DNA from: Colwellia polaris | GTDB taxonomy: Bacteria > Pseudomonadota > Gammaproteobacteria > Enterobacterales > Alteromonadaceae | Reading direction: 5' to 3' | Length of the DNA: 64,000 nt | Assembly: GCF_002104515.1 (NCBI RefSeq) | Contig: NZ_NBOE01000015.1 | Location: forward strand, 24,959 to 88,958 | In this document: in pieces, positions 16,581 through 25,836 of the stretch | Layout of the letters: each line of letters begins with the position of its first letter | How positions within the stretch are numbered: the stretch's first letter is position 1 | Notes under the pieces: model-generated | What the model saw: the letters and a program-made list of their open reading frames with translations, nothing else | Told to the model about the DNA's origin: nothing | The model's database searches: none | Made by a program: the position numbers and the translations under genes

Positions 16581-16966
16581 GCTTTTAGTTTGGTAAATTA
16601 TTTTTTAGGTCATACGAGATTTTAAATGTTTTAGCTTAAGTATTTTTGCTCACTCTGGCTAAGCTCACCTTCCTAAAATAAGTGGCTTTGTAGAATATAA
16701 AACCAGTTAATTCGTTAACTGGTTTTTTTAGGTCTATATAAAACAAAGTAGGGCAATTTAAAGCTTTAGTGGTAGATTTTTAAATTTGCTTCAGGGTTTG
16801 AACATAAAGAGAATGCATAGTCATTAACGCTTTAATAGAGACTTAATATTGCCTACATAACTCGTTAGCTAGCAGGGGGGTTAATGTATTTTCAAATTTA
16901 AACATTTTAATACTGTGTAAACTAGTTTTAACTTAACTTAGCTTAGATAGTTTACATAGTTTTGAA
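16581..16966. other. Intergenic region after yeiP
   Basis: About 385 bp, non-coding. It has a clear terminator at 16701-16728 and otherwise AT-rich sequence. The Nudix gene converges on it from the right. Confidence 0.6.
16701..16728 (+). terminator. Terminator downstream of yeiP
   Basis: AACCAGTTAA / TTAACTGGTT stem with a very small loop, followed by TTTTT. It lies 120 bp after the yeiP stop. Confidence 0.8.
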
Positions 16967-17482
16967 TTAAAGTAACTCTGCAACAATACGTTTTAATAAA
17001 TAAGTTTCTCGCTCAATTGACAAGCCTTTTTTGTCACTACTTTTTATCACCAACTCATTATGCTCAATAGCTTTATGAATATTCATCCATAACGGTTGCA
17101 TACCATTTTGTAATTCATGAGCTTCAAATTCGGGTGTCAAAAGCTCTTGATCTATGTCGCAGGTATAACAATAAGAAAGCATGTGCATAACGTCATAATC
17201 TGCTTTATACCAATTGCGGTACTCCTCATAACAGCCAAATGCTTTTATATTGGTAACATTTTGCGCGCCGGTTTCTTCACGTAGTTCACGAATTAATCCC
17301 GTAATATTGTCTTCGCCTTCATCAATACCTCCGCCGGGTAAACTGTAGTCGTGATATCGCTGAGTATAAAGTAATAGGATACTTTCACCATTTAGCACAA
17401 TTGCACGCGTTGCTTTGCGAGTGAAGCTATTAGCAATATTGGAGTGTAAATTTGTAACTTTAGTTGATTTTAATAAGCGCAT
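16967..17482 (-). CDS. Nudix hydrolase
   Basis: 171 aa. Complete Nudix box G-x5-E-x7-REUxEExGU visible as GGIDEGEDNITGLIREL and REETGAQ (about residues 53-75). The N-terminal strand ARAIVLNGESILLLY is typical. The C-terminal region is of the ADP-ribose / NTP pyrophosphohydrolase sort, but the substrate cannot be read. It is a single gene, minus strand, converging on yeiP. Confidence 0.85.
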   Translation of the reverse strand: MRLLKSTKVTNLHSNIANSFTRKATRAIVLNGESILLLYTQRYHDYSLPGGGIDEGEDNITGLIRELREETGAQNVTNIKAFGCYEEYRNWYKADYDVMHMLSYCYTCDIDQELLTPEFEAHELQNGMQPLWMNIHKAIEHNELVIKSSDKKGLSIERETYLLKRIVAELL

Positions 17483-17881
17483 AAGAATTTGTACTGAAAA
17501 TTGTTTTACTTTTATGGGGACTGTTGATGCTTAAATCAATTGTTGCTTAGTTCAGAGCATAAAATAGTTACCAGGGATATTACAAAAATTAATTTTAAAC
17601 GCGAATATAAAAGTTTCATAAACGTTATATAAAAAGTTGTTGTGAAAGTCATTGTGAAAGTCAATGTGAAAGTTATCGTAGGGTTCGTCATATCGGCTTA
17701 TAAGTAACCGACACCTATAAACCTCATCAAACATTTGTTTCATTTGGGTTATTTAACCTTTCGTTTTGTCGTTTATTTATTTGCACTTCTTTCGTTATGA
17801 AATTTATTTTGAAATAATACAAGCAAAATGAAACTTCTTATGTAATAATACAGGTGTTGCAACGTAATCGAGGAGAGCATT
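17483..17881. other. Intergenic region with short repeats
   Basis: About 400 bp between the Nudix gene and the 49-aa gene. It contains a degenerate 12-bp tandem repeat and the promoter area for the small gene. A 63-codon minus-strand frame here looks like a by-product of the repeat. Confidence 0.5.
17641..17676 (+). repeat. 12-bp tandem repeat, three units
   Basis: TGTGAAAGTCAT, TGTGAAAGTCAA, TGTGAAAGTTAT in direct succession. A slippage-type microrepeat in non-coding DNA. Confidence 0.8.
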
Positions 17882-18031
17882 ATGGCTCATGAAGAAACAG
17901 TAAATGTAATAGAGCCTAGCGAGACTGCTAATGGCATGTCAAAAACTATTGATCAACAGTTAATAGCCGCCAACGCTGAAATTGACGATCTAAAAATGCA
18001 AATTGCTTGGTTAGAGCGCTCTTACGAATAA
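17882..18031 (+). CDS. 49-aa acidic coiled-coil protein (SlyX-like?)
   Basis: 49 residues starting MAHEETVNVIEP and ending DDLKMQIAWLERSYE. GAGGAG precedes the ATG at 6-7 nt, and a strong terminator follows the stop after 14 bp, so this is a self-contained transcription unit and very likely a true gene. The C-terminal half is a heptad-like helix reminiscent of SlyX (LE..I..L..QLAFQE), but it is shorter than SlyX and lacks the second half. Function unknown. Confidence 0.72.
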   Translation: MAHEETVNVIEPSETANGMSKTIDQQLIAANAEIDDLKMQIAWLERSYE

Positions 18032-18045
18032 ATATATTATTTTGA

Positions 18046-18083
18046 AAAAGCCAGTGTGATAAACATCACACTGGCTTTTTTTT
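18046..18083 (+). terminator. Terminator of the 49-aa gene
   Basis: AAAAGCCAGTGTGAT / ATCACACTGGCTTTT, a perfect 15-bp stem with AAAC loop and a long T-run. Confidence 0.93.
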
Positions 18084-18311
18084 TGTCTGGAATTTTATGC
18101 AATGCATCTAAAACTTTATTTTATAAGCTTAATATCAGCACTTAACATTGATCAAATAATGATACGAGCAAGAAAAAAATAATTACTTTATGAATTCGTA
18201 TGCAGTTGGTCAGCAGGCAATTTAATGTGTACTCTCGAAATATTGTCTATGTTGCTGCCAACACTTTAATGTTGAATTTAAACCGGCAGCTTTAATGTTT
18301 GGGATTTTGAA

Positions 18312-20267
18312 ATGGCTCATTGGTTATATAAATTGTTACCGGCATCAACTTTAAAGATAACAACTTCAAGTGTAATACTTACTAGCCTGCTCGCGGCTTG
18401 CTCTTTTGATAGCGAAGAATCGAACAGGGCAAATAAAGTCAATGTTAATACACCAAGTACGACAGTGATTACACCTGTTTCAAAAGGAAAGCCTGTTGTT
18501 TATCAAGTATTCACTCGGTTGTTTGGTAATACAAATACTACAAATAAGCCTTGGGGGACTATTGCTGAGAATGGTGTAGGTAAATTTAGTGATTTTACTG
18601 ATACAGCACTATTGGGAATAAAAGAGTTAGGTGTTAGCCATATTTGGTACACCGGCGTGCCGCACCATGCCTTGATTGGTGACTATACTGCTTTTGGTAT
18701 TAAAAATGATGATCCCGATGTAGTGAAAGGTCGTGCGGGATCACCTTATTCTGTAAAAGATTATTATAGTGTGAATCCTGATTTGGCCGATAATCCGGCT
18801 CAACGCATGCAAGAATTTGAAGCGTTAATTGCTAGAACTCATCAACACGGCATGAAAGTGATTATTGATATTGTGCCAAACCATATTGCTCGTGACTATC
18901 AATCTTTAGGTAAACCTGCTGGCGTTCGAGATTTTGGTCAAGATGATGATAAAACACTTGAGTATTCTGCAAGTAATGACTTCTATTATGTGGTTGGCCA
19001 AGACTTTAAGGTACCAACCTCTGCTAACGGATACGCGCCACTTGGCGGTGAAAATCATCCTTTGGCTGATGGCAAGTTTGAAGAGTCACCCGCAAAATGG
19101 ACCGGTAATGGTTCAAGAGCTGCCCAACCTAATATTAATGATTGGTATGAAACGGTTAAAGTTAATTATGGTGTTAAGCCTGACGGTAGTTATAGCTTTG
19201 CAAAATTACCAGAATCGTACCGATTTAAAAGCGTGCAAGCGCATAGTGAATTTTGGCAAAATAAAAAAGTGCCTAATTCATGGGTAAAATTTCGAGATAT
19301 TACACAATTTTGGTTAGCAAAAGGGGTTGATGGTTTTCGCTATGATATGGCTGAAATGGTGCCGGTAGAGTTTTGGAGTTATTTAAATTCTGCGATAAAA
19401 ATGACTAATCAAGATGCATTTATATTAGCTGAAGTTTATAACCCCAAACAATATAGAGACTATATTCAGCTCGGAAAAATGGATTATCTATACGATAAAG
19501 TAGATTTTTATGATCGCTTAAAAGACATAATGCAAGGTCATGGCAATACTGACGATTTAGCGAATATTCAGCAAAGATACCGTGATATAGAGCAACATTT
19601 ATTGCACTTTTTAGAAAATCATGACGAACAAAGAATTGCCAGCTCAGGCTTTGCCGGTAGTGCTGAAAAAGCTAAACCTGCCATGGTGGCTTCTGCGTTA
19701 ATCAGTCGTTCACCAACCATGATATATTTTGGTCAAGAAGTTGGTGAAGACGGCAGTGAAGAAACAGGTTTTGGCGACCCAAGTCGCACGAGTATTTTTG
19801 ATTATGCTGCTGTACCTGCACATCAACGTTGGATGAATGGCGGGCTTTTTGATGGCGGAAAATTAACTGAAAGTGAGCTGAGTTTAAGGGATTTTTATCA
19901 GCGATTAATGACCATTTCAGCACAAAACAGTGCCATGCTAGGCAGTTACCAAAGCATACATGCTCATAACCGACAGCTGTTAACTCACTACAATCATAAG
20001 CAATTTTCTTTTGTACGATGGCAAGGCCAAGAGCGGTTGATTATTGTTAGTAATTTTGATGAAAGAAATAAGTATCAATATACGCTGCATTTACCCGCCG
20101 ATATAGTAAAACAGTGGCAATTACCTCAAGGTGAATACCCATTAGTTGATTTACTTTATGACAATAAAAATACATTAAAAGTCAACCTTGATAATAGCGC
20201 TGAAATTAACATTAATATTGCACCACTTGGCTCGTTTGTTTTTCAACTACAGGCGGGTAACCCATAA
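18312..20267 (+). CDS. GH13 alpha-amylase family lipoprotein
   Basis: 651 aa. Lipoprotein signal ending TSLLAACS (lipobox Cys near residue 31). GH13 TIM barrel with region I DIVPNH (about 195), region II GFRYDMAEM (nucleophile Asp, about 345), region III ILAEVYNP (acid/base Glu, about 373) and region IV FLENHDEQR (about 438). A beta-sandwich domain C follows from about 560. It probably degrades alpha-1,4-glucan outside the inner membrane. The stop overlaps the ATG of the next gene by one base, so it is cotranscribed with the GH31 glucosidase. Confidence 0.92.
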   Translation: MAHWLYKLLPASTLKITTSSVILTSLLAACSFDSEESNRANKVNVNTPSTTVITPVSKGKPVVYQVFTRLFGNTNTTNKPWGTIAENGVGKFSDFTDTALLGIKELGVSHIWYTGVPHHALIGDYTAFGIKNDDPDVVKGRAGSPYSVKDYYSVNPDLADNPAQRMQEFEALIARTHQHGMKVIIDIVPNHIARDYQSLGKPAGVRDFGQDDDKTLEYSASNDFYYVVGQDFKVPTSANGYAPLGGENHPLADGKFEESPAKWTGNGSRAAQPNINDWYETVKVNYGVKPDGSYSFAKLPESYRFKSVQAHSEFWQNKKVPNSWVKFRDITQFWLAKGVDGFRYDMAEMVPVEFWSYLNSAIKMTNQDAFILAEVYNPKQYRDYIQLGKMDYLYDKVDFYDRLKDIMQGHGNTDDLANIQQRYRDIEQHLLHFLENHDEQRIASSGFAGSAEKAKPAMVASALISRSPTMIYFGQEVGEDGSEETGFGDPSRTSIFDYAAVPAHQRWMNGGLFDGGKLTESELSLRDFYQRLMTISAQNSAMLGSYQSIHAHNRQLLTHYNHKQFSFVRWQGQERLIIVSNFDERNKYQYTLHLPADIVKQWQLPQGEYPLVDLLYDNKNTLKVNLDNSAEININIAPLGSFVFQLQAGNP

Positions 20268-22915
20268 TGAAAAACTATATTTTCGTATGTAAACCAACAC
20301 AAGCGTCTAAGGTTGCTTATTGTTTAGTTTTACTCATGATTTTTTGCAGCTGGCAGAGTTTAGCGCGCAATTATGTTGATCATCAGTTAGTTGGAAATAC
20401 TTTAAAAATAACAACTGATGACGTTACGCTTGAAATTAATGCGCTTAAGTCGTCTGTTTTTGAGGTGGTTTATCAGCCAATGGGTGTTAAACAATTACCG
20501 TCTTTTGCTATTGATAAATCTAGCGTAGCAAATACAGAACACAAGATAAATTTAACGGTGGTTGAATCGGCTAAACAGTTAGCGCTAAGCAGCCAGTCGT
20601 TAGTGGCAATTATCAATAAATCTCCTTTTAACATTCACTATACAAAAGCTAATGGTGATTATATTGCTGCTGAAGAAATTGGCTTTTTTAATAAGCAGCA
20701 ACAGGTGATAGCTTCTAATGTAAAAGTAGAGCCCGTTGCTGATTCTACTTCTAGCTCAACACTTGCTTCAGCGCTCGAATCAATTTCTAAAGTAAAGACT
20801 GAGGTTACCTCAGATGTAAATATGAGTGCTAGTGTAGAAGACGAAGATAAAAATGATGAGCTCGCAGCAGGTTTTACACTTGGTTTTCGTTTTAAGTTAC
20901 AGCCACAGGAAAAAATATTAGGTGGTGGTCAGCGAGTGTTGGGTATGGATCGTCGCGGACAAAAAATGCCTTTATATAACCGTGCACATTATGGTTATGA
21001 AACCGAGTCGAACCAAATGTATTATGGTTTGCCAGCAATTATGTCGAGTAATAAATATATTATTGTTTTTGATAACTCAACAAAGGGTGAGCTTGATATA
21101 GCACATGACGAAGCAGATATATTGCAATTTAGCGCCATTGGTGGTCGCACGTCATATTTAATTATTGCTGGTGACAGCTATCCTAACTTGATCGAAAATT
21201 TAGTTGATATTAGCGGCAAACAACCCTTACCACCGCGTTGGAGCTTAGGAAATATTGCTAGCCGGTTTGGTTATCATACTGAAAAAGAAGCTCGTGGCGT
21301 TGTACAAAAGTATCATGATGAAGATTTTCCGCTTGATGCTATCGTGTTTGATTTATATTGGTTCGGCCCTGATATTAAAGGCCACATGGGTAATTTAACT
21401 TGGGACAAAAAGGCATTTCCAACGCCAATTGACATGATCAAAGATTTTAAAGCCGAAGGTGTTAATACCATTATGATCACCGAGCCTTTTATTTTAACTA
21501 CCTCAAGCCAATGGCAAAGTGCGGTAGAAAATAATGCTTTAATGAAAAATAACGAAGGACAGCCTGAGAAATTTGATTTTTATTTCGGTAATACAGGTTT
21601 AGTTGATGTGTTTGACGAGAAAAGTCAAAACTGGTTTTGGCAATATTACCAAAAACTTGCGGAACAAGGTGTTGCTGGTTGGTGGGGCGACTTAGGCGAG
21701 CCAGAAGTTCATCCAGCTAAGGGCTTACATCGTTTAGATGGTGAAAACGTTACCGGTGATGAAGTGCATAATGTTTATGGTCATCAATGGGCTGAAATGG
21801 TTTTTAAACGCTTACAAAAATTTCAACCTGATACACGACCATTTATTTTAATGCGCTCAGGTTTTATTGGCTCACAACGTTATGGCATGGTGCCGTGGAC
21901 AGGTGATGTAAATAGAAGTTGGGGCGGCTTTAAACCGCAAGTAGAATTAGCCCTACAAATGAGCCTGTTTGGCTTAAGCTATATTCATTCAGATTTAGGT
22001 GGTTTTGCTGGCGATGGTGCTATAGATAAAGAGCTTTATATTCGCTGGCTACAGTATGGGGTTTTTCAACCTATTTATCGTCCTCATGCCCAAGAAAATG
22101 CCAAACCAGAGCCTGTTTTTCATGATACTGAGACGAAAGATATTTTACGTGAATACGTTAAGTTACGTTATCAGCTATTGCCTTATATATACTCCCTTAG
22201 CATTGAAAACAGCTTAACAGGCATGCCAATGATGCGACCTATGTTTTTTGAAGATGAAGATAACCTAAGTTTAATCGATGAAAAAAATAGTTATTTTTAT
22301 GGTGATGCTTTACTGGTAACGCCGGTTACTAATAAAGGTACACGTAAACTTGATATAAACTTACCCGCAGGTGTGTGGTTTAACTTTTGGAACGATAAGC
22401 GCTATCAAGGGAGTACAAAGGTATCGATAGCGACACCTTTAGAGCAAACAGCGGTATTAGTGCGAGGAGGAGCATTTATTCCTATGGTCGATGCTGTGCA
22501 ATCGACTAAAGATTACAACACTAAAAACTTAACCTTGCATTATTACGCAGATACTTCAATTAAAGCATCAACAGCGGTTATGTATAACGACGATGGTAAA
22601 GATCCGAATTCTTTGAGTAATGGTAGTATTGAAACATTGACTTTCAAAGCGACGCAAAGCAATAAAGCAATGTTATTTAACTTGCAACAAGAGGGTAGTT
22701 TCTCTGGAATGCCCGAAACTCGAGAGTTGCATATGGTGGTTCACTATTTCGTAAATGCTTTGACAAAGATCAGTGCTAATGGCAACACGGTAAAATTAGT
22801 GGCAACTCATCAAGAATTAGCTGATCAAGTGAATGTAGCTTGGTTTGACAAGACTACACAACAACTACAAATTAAAACTACTTGGGATAAAGCTTTAACA
22901 ATAAGTATTAATTAA
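20267..22915 (+). CDS. GH31 alpha-glucosidase family protein
   Basis: 882 aa with a hydrophobic signal sequence (AYCLVLLMIFCSWQSLA). The GH31 core has the catalytic nucleophile in GWWGDLGEPEVHP (Asp, about residue 472), acid/base Asp in MVPWTGDVNRSWGG, and the substrate-binding RYQLLPYIYSL and GDALLVTPV segments of the family. An N-terminal galactose-mutarotase-like domain precedes the barrel. It would release glucose from the oligosaccharides made by the preceding GH13 enzyme. TAATGA junction with that gene. Confidence 0.92.
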   Translation: MKNYIFVCKPTQASKVAYCLVLLMIFCSWQSLARNYVDHQLVGNTLKITTDDVTLEINALKSSVFEVVYQPMGVKQLPSFAIDKSSVANTEHKINLTVVESAKQLALSSQSLVAIINKSPFNIHYTKANGDYIAAEEIGFFNKQQQVIASNVKVEPVADSTSSSTLASALESISKVKTEVTSDVNMSASVEDEDKNDELAAGFTLGFRFKLQPQEKILGGGQRVLGMDRRGQKMPLYNRAHYGYETESNQMYYGLPAIMSSNKYIIVFDNSTKGELDIAHDEADILQFSAIGGRTSYLIIAGDSYPNLIENLVDISGKQPLPPRWSLGNIASRFGYHTEKEARGVVQKYHDEDFPLDAIVFDLYWFGPDIKGHMGNLTWDKKAFPTPIDMIKDFKAEGVNTIMITEPFILTTSSQWQSAVENNALMKNNEGQPEKFDFYFGNTGLVDVFDEKSQNWFWQYYQKLAEQGVAGWWGDLGEPEVHPAKGLHRLDGENVTGDEVHNVYGHQWAEMVFKRLQKFQPDTRPFILMRSGFIGSQRYGMVPWTGDVNRSWGGFKPQVELALQMSLFGLSYIHSDLGGFAGDGAIDKELYIRWLQYGVFQPIYRPHAQENAKPEPVFHDTETKDILREYVKLRYQLLPYIYSLSIENSLTGMPMMRPMFFEDEDNLSLIDEKNSYFYGDALLVTPVTNKGTRKLDINLPAGVWFNFWNDKRYQGSTKVSIATPLEQTAVLVRGGAFIPMVDAVQSTKDYNTKNLTLHYYADTSIKASTAVMYNDDGKDPNSLSNGSIETLTFKATQSNKAMLFNLQQEGSFSGMPETRELHMVVHYFVNALTKISANGNTVKLVATHQELADQVNVAWFDKTTQQLQIKTTWDKALTISIN

Positions 22916-23166
22916 TAAATAAACTCTGGGTGTTCGCCTTGTTGAATGCCCAACTTTTCTTTTATCGTACTTTGCGTGCGTCTTTCTTCTATACCGTGTC
23001 ACTATTGTTTTTCGATTATTTAAAATGTGATAATTTGAAAAATAACTGTATTTAGTGTGCTGTTAATTATACTGTTTATAGCTTAATAAAATATTCCCCT
23101 TTTTATATAAAAATTAACCAATAAATTTCTTTTGTACTGTGGCAAAAGTAATGAGGATCGGTATTT

Positions 23167-24606
23167 ATGAATTTCGAACAAATTGTATCGAGTATTAACA
23201 ATGTTTTATGGGGTGAAGGGCAAGTACTTATTTATGTATTGTTATTCGCTGGCTTTTGGTTTTCTTATAAGCTGAAGTTAATCCAGATCCTCAACTTTCG
23301 TCATATGTTTTCTGTCATAACAAAAAGTGGAAAGAAAGACGACAATTCCAACGGTAATTCGGGTATTAGTTCGCTACAAGCATTGTTTATAGGTTTGTCG
23401 GCCCGAGTAGGTACTGGTAATTTGGCCGGAGTTGCCGTTGCTATATCACTGGGTGGTAGTGGCGCTATATTTTGGATGTGGGTAATTGCCTTATTGGGCA
23501 TGGCAACTGGCTTTGCTGAAAGTGTTTTAGGGCAACTTTATAAAGTAAGTGACGATCATAAAGAATACCGAGGAGGGCCAGCTTATTATATTCAAAAGGG
23601 CCTAAATCAACGTTGGTTAGCCATCCTGTTTTCATTGTGTTTATTTTTGGGCTATGGCTTTAGTTTCAGTGCGATGCAGGCTAATACAATTGCAGACTCT
23701 TTAAATCATGCGTTTGATATTCCGAGCTTATATTCAGGAATGGTTATTACCATACTGGCCGGCGCTATTGTTTTAGGTGGGCTTAAACGTATTGCGCGTT
23801 TTGCCGAGTTAATTGTTCCTTTTATGGGGATTGCTTTTATTTTAATCGCCATAGTTATTACTTTAATGAATATTAGTGCTGTGCCTGCGATGCTTTTCGA
23901 CATTATTACCTCAGCTTTTGGTTTACAAGAAGCGGGTGCGGGCATGCTAGGTGCTGCCATTAAAAATGGTATTCAGCGCGGTTTATATTCTAATGAAGCG
24001 GGTGCAGGTAGTGTGCCGCATGCTGCCGCAAGTGCTAGACCAGTACCTAACCATCCTGTTACACAGGGTTATGTGCAAATGCTGGGGGTGTTTTTAGATA
24101 CTATGGTGCTTTGTACTTGTACTGCGTTTATTATTTTACTGGCAGATATAAACTTTACCGGCGAAATGGAGGGTATTCGCGTCACACAAAGTGCGATTAC
24201 TCATCACTTAGGTGAGAATGGCGTGTATTTTGTTTCAGCGGCGATTAGTTTGTTCGCATTTACATCGGTTGTGGCAAATTATGCCTATGCAGAAAGTAAC
24301 CTACACTTTTTCAAGCTTGATAACAAAATTGGCCGCACTTTATATACCACCATGTATTTAGCCATGGTGCTTTGGGGCTCAAGTGCTAGCTTGAAGCAAG
24401 TATGGAGTATGGCTGATGTCGCTTTAGGGCTAATGACTTTAGTTAATGTTATTGCAATTGTGCAATTAACACCGACGATAGTCGCATTAACCAAAGACTA
24501 TAATAACAAAAGAAAAATTGTTAATGTAACTGACGAAGACATGGCATTTAAAGCTGAGGATATTCAACTACAGGGTAAAGTTGAACCCGGTATTTGGCAA
24601 AAATAA
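23167..24606 (+). CDS. AGCS family sodium:amino acid (alanine/glycine) symporter
   Basis: 479 aa, about 10-11 membrane segments. AGCS signature region LSARVGTGNLAGVAVAISLGG near residue 78, plus QRGLYSNEAGAGSVPHAAASA near 275, both typical of AlsT/DagA/YaaJ proteins. The family couples Na+ to alanine or glycine import. AATGAGGATCG precedes the ATG. It lies 250 bp after the glucosidase and may be an independent unit. Confidence 0.93.
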   Translation: MNFEQIVSSINNVLWGEGQVLIYVLLFAGFWFSYKLKLIQILNFRHMFSVITKSGKKDDNSNGNSGISSLQALFIGLSARVGTGNLAGVAVAISLGGSGAIFWMWVIALLGMATGFAESVLGQLYKVSDDHKEYRGGPAYYIQKGLNQRWLAILFSLCLFLGYGFSFSAMQANTIADSLNHAFDIPSLYSGMVITILAGAIVLGGLKRIARFAELIVPFMGIAFILIAIVITLMNISAVPAMLFDIITSAFGLQEAGAGMLGAAIKNGIQRGLYSNEAGAGSVPHAAASARPVPNHPVTQGYVQMLGVFLDTMVLCTCTAFIILLADINFTGEMEGIRVTQSAITHHLGENGVYFVSAAISLFAFTSVVANYAYAESNLHFFKLDNKIGRTLYTTMYLAMVLWGSSASLKQVWSMADVALGLMTLVNVIAIVQLTPTIVALTKDYNNKRKIVNVTDEDMAFKAEDIQLQGKVEPGIWQK

Positions 24607-24793
24607 TTTGCTTAGTTTTAACCTTAAATATACGAAAGCGATTTATAAAGATATTAGAAAGTAAATAGCGACTTAATAAAAAGAATGTCTTATTTTTTTA
24701 CAATATTAAGACCTAATAACAGCAGCTTACAATTTAATCTAATGCTATACTTTTCGTTAAATTGAACAGTATTTTTACAAATAGGAGATTTTT

Positions 24794-25024
24794 ATGGCAC
24801 AGCAAGGTTCTGGCGGTAACGTATTAGCCGCGATTTGCAGTCTTTTTATTCCCGGCTTAGGACAATTAGTGCAAGGGCGTATATTGCCAGCATTATTGTT
24901 TTTTGTTTTTGCGAGTATTTTTTGGGGTCTTTCGTGGTTAATTTTCCCGATTGCCTTCGCTGCAATTACACATTTATGGGCAATAATTGATGCCGCAAGA
25001 TTTAGCAGTGGAAATAATTTATGA
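24794..25024 (+). CDS. Small membrane protein (TM2-like)
   Basis: 76 aa. FIPGLGQLVQGR resembles the turn of TM2-type small membrane proteins. Two hydrophobic segments cover about 10-25 and 33-65. ATAGGAGATTTTT gives a good ribosome binding site. The last bases overlap the ATG of the DUF2959 lipoprotein gene, so the two are translationally coupled. Function unknown. Confidence 0.75.
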   Translation: MAQQGSGGNVLAAICSLFIPGLGQLVQGRILPALLFFVFASIFWGLSWLIFPIAFAAITHLWAIIDAARFSSGNNL

Positions 25025-25692
25025 GTATCTTAACAAGACAAAACAGTGTGTTTTCAAAGTTCTCATTTCTTGTTGTTTCACTTGTGCTATTAGCGGGTTG
25101 TCAGTCAGCTTATTATTCTGCCATGGAAAAAGTTGGCGTACATAAGCGAGACATTATGCTCGACAGAGTTGAAGATGCACAAACATCACAAGAAGATGCA
25201 CAAGTGCAATTTAAATCTGCCTTAGAGCAATTAACACAACTGATAAGTTACGATGGTGGCGATTTAGCAACGCAGTACGAAATGGTTAACGATCAGTACT
25301 TAGCAAGTCAAGCTTCAGCTGACGAAGTAACTTCTCGTATAGACGCAATAGAAAGTGTTGCGGATGCTTTATTTGATGAATGGAATGATGAAATTCAACA
25401 ATACTCAAGCAATAGCTTGAAACAACAAAGCCAACAAAAATTACGTGAAACTGAGCGTACATACCAAAGATTAATTAAGTCTATGCACCGAGCTAAAGAC
25501 AGAATGTCTCCTGTTTTATCGGCATTAAAAGATAACAGTTTATATCTTAAGCATAATTTAAATGCCCAAGCAATTGGAGCATTGCAAGGCGAATATAAAA
25601 CCATAAAACGTGATGTTGAATCTTTAGTTGCTGAAATGAGTCAGGCTATAGAGCAATCACAACAGTTTATAGATTTGTTAAAAACCGAATAA
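25021..25692 (+). CDS. DUF2959 family lipoprotein
   Basis: 223 aa. Lipoprotein signal LVLLAGCQSAYY (lipobox Cys near 27), followed by the family opening YYSAMEKVGVHKRDIMLDRVEDA and a helical, glutamine-rich body with likely coiled coils. DUF2959 is of unknown function. It overlaps the small membrane protein gene by 4 bp and is closed by a terminator. Confidence 0.88.
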   Translation: MSILTRQNSVFSKFSFLVVSLVLLAGCQSAYYSAMEKVGVHKRDIMLDRVEDAQTSQEDAQVQFKSALEQLTQLISYDGGDLATQYEMVNDQYLASQASADEVTSRIDAIESVADALFDEWNDEIQQYSSNSLKQQSQQKLRETERTYQRLIKSMHRAKDRMSPVLSALKDNSLYLKHNLNAQAIGALQGEYKTIKRDVESLVAEMSQAIEQSQQFIDLLKTE

Positions 25693-25713
25693 GTTGTTCG
25701 GGTACATTAATAT

Positions 25714-25749
25714 AGACTATCGTACTAATATTACGATAGTCTTTTTTTG
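25714..25749 (+). terminator. Terminator after the DUF2959 gene
   Basis: AGACTATCGTA / TACGATAGTCT, an 11-bp stem with a 7-nt loop and a T7 run, 20 bp after the stop. Confidence 0.9.
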
Positions 25750-25836
25750 TTTTTGAACCATGTAAACATTGTGATATTAAGGTTAAACGCAACATTTTTT
25801 TACTACGATATTATTTGTTAAATATAGGAATTTAGT

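Noticed and set aside
17552..17743. 63-codon minus-strand frame
   Set aside because: Contains the FHNDF / FHIDF repeats created by the 12-bp microrepeat; no start signals.
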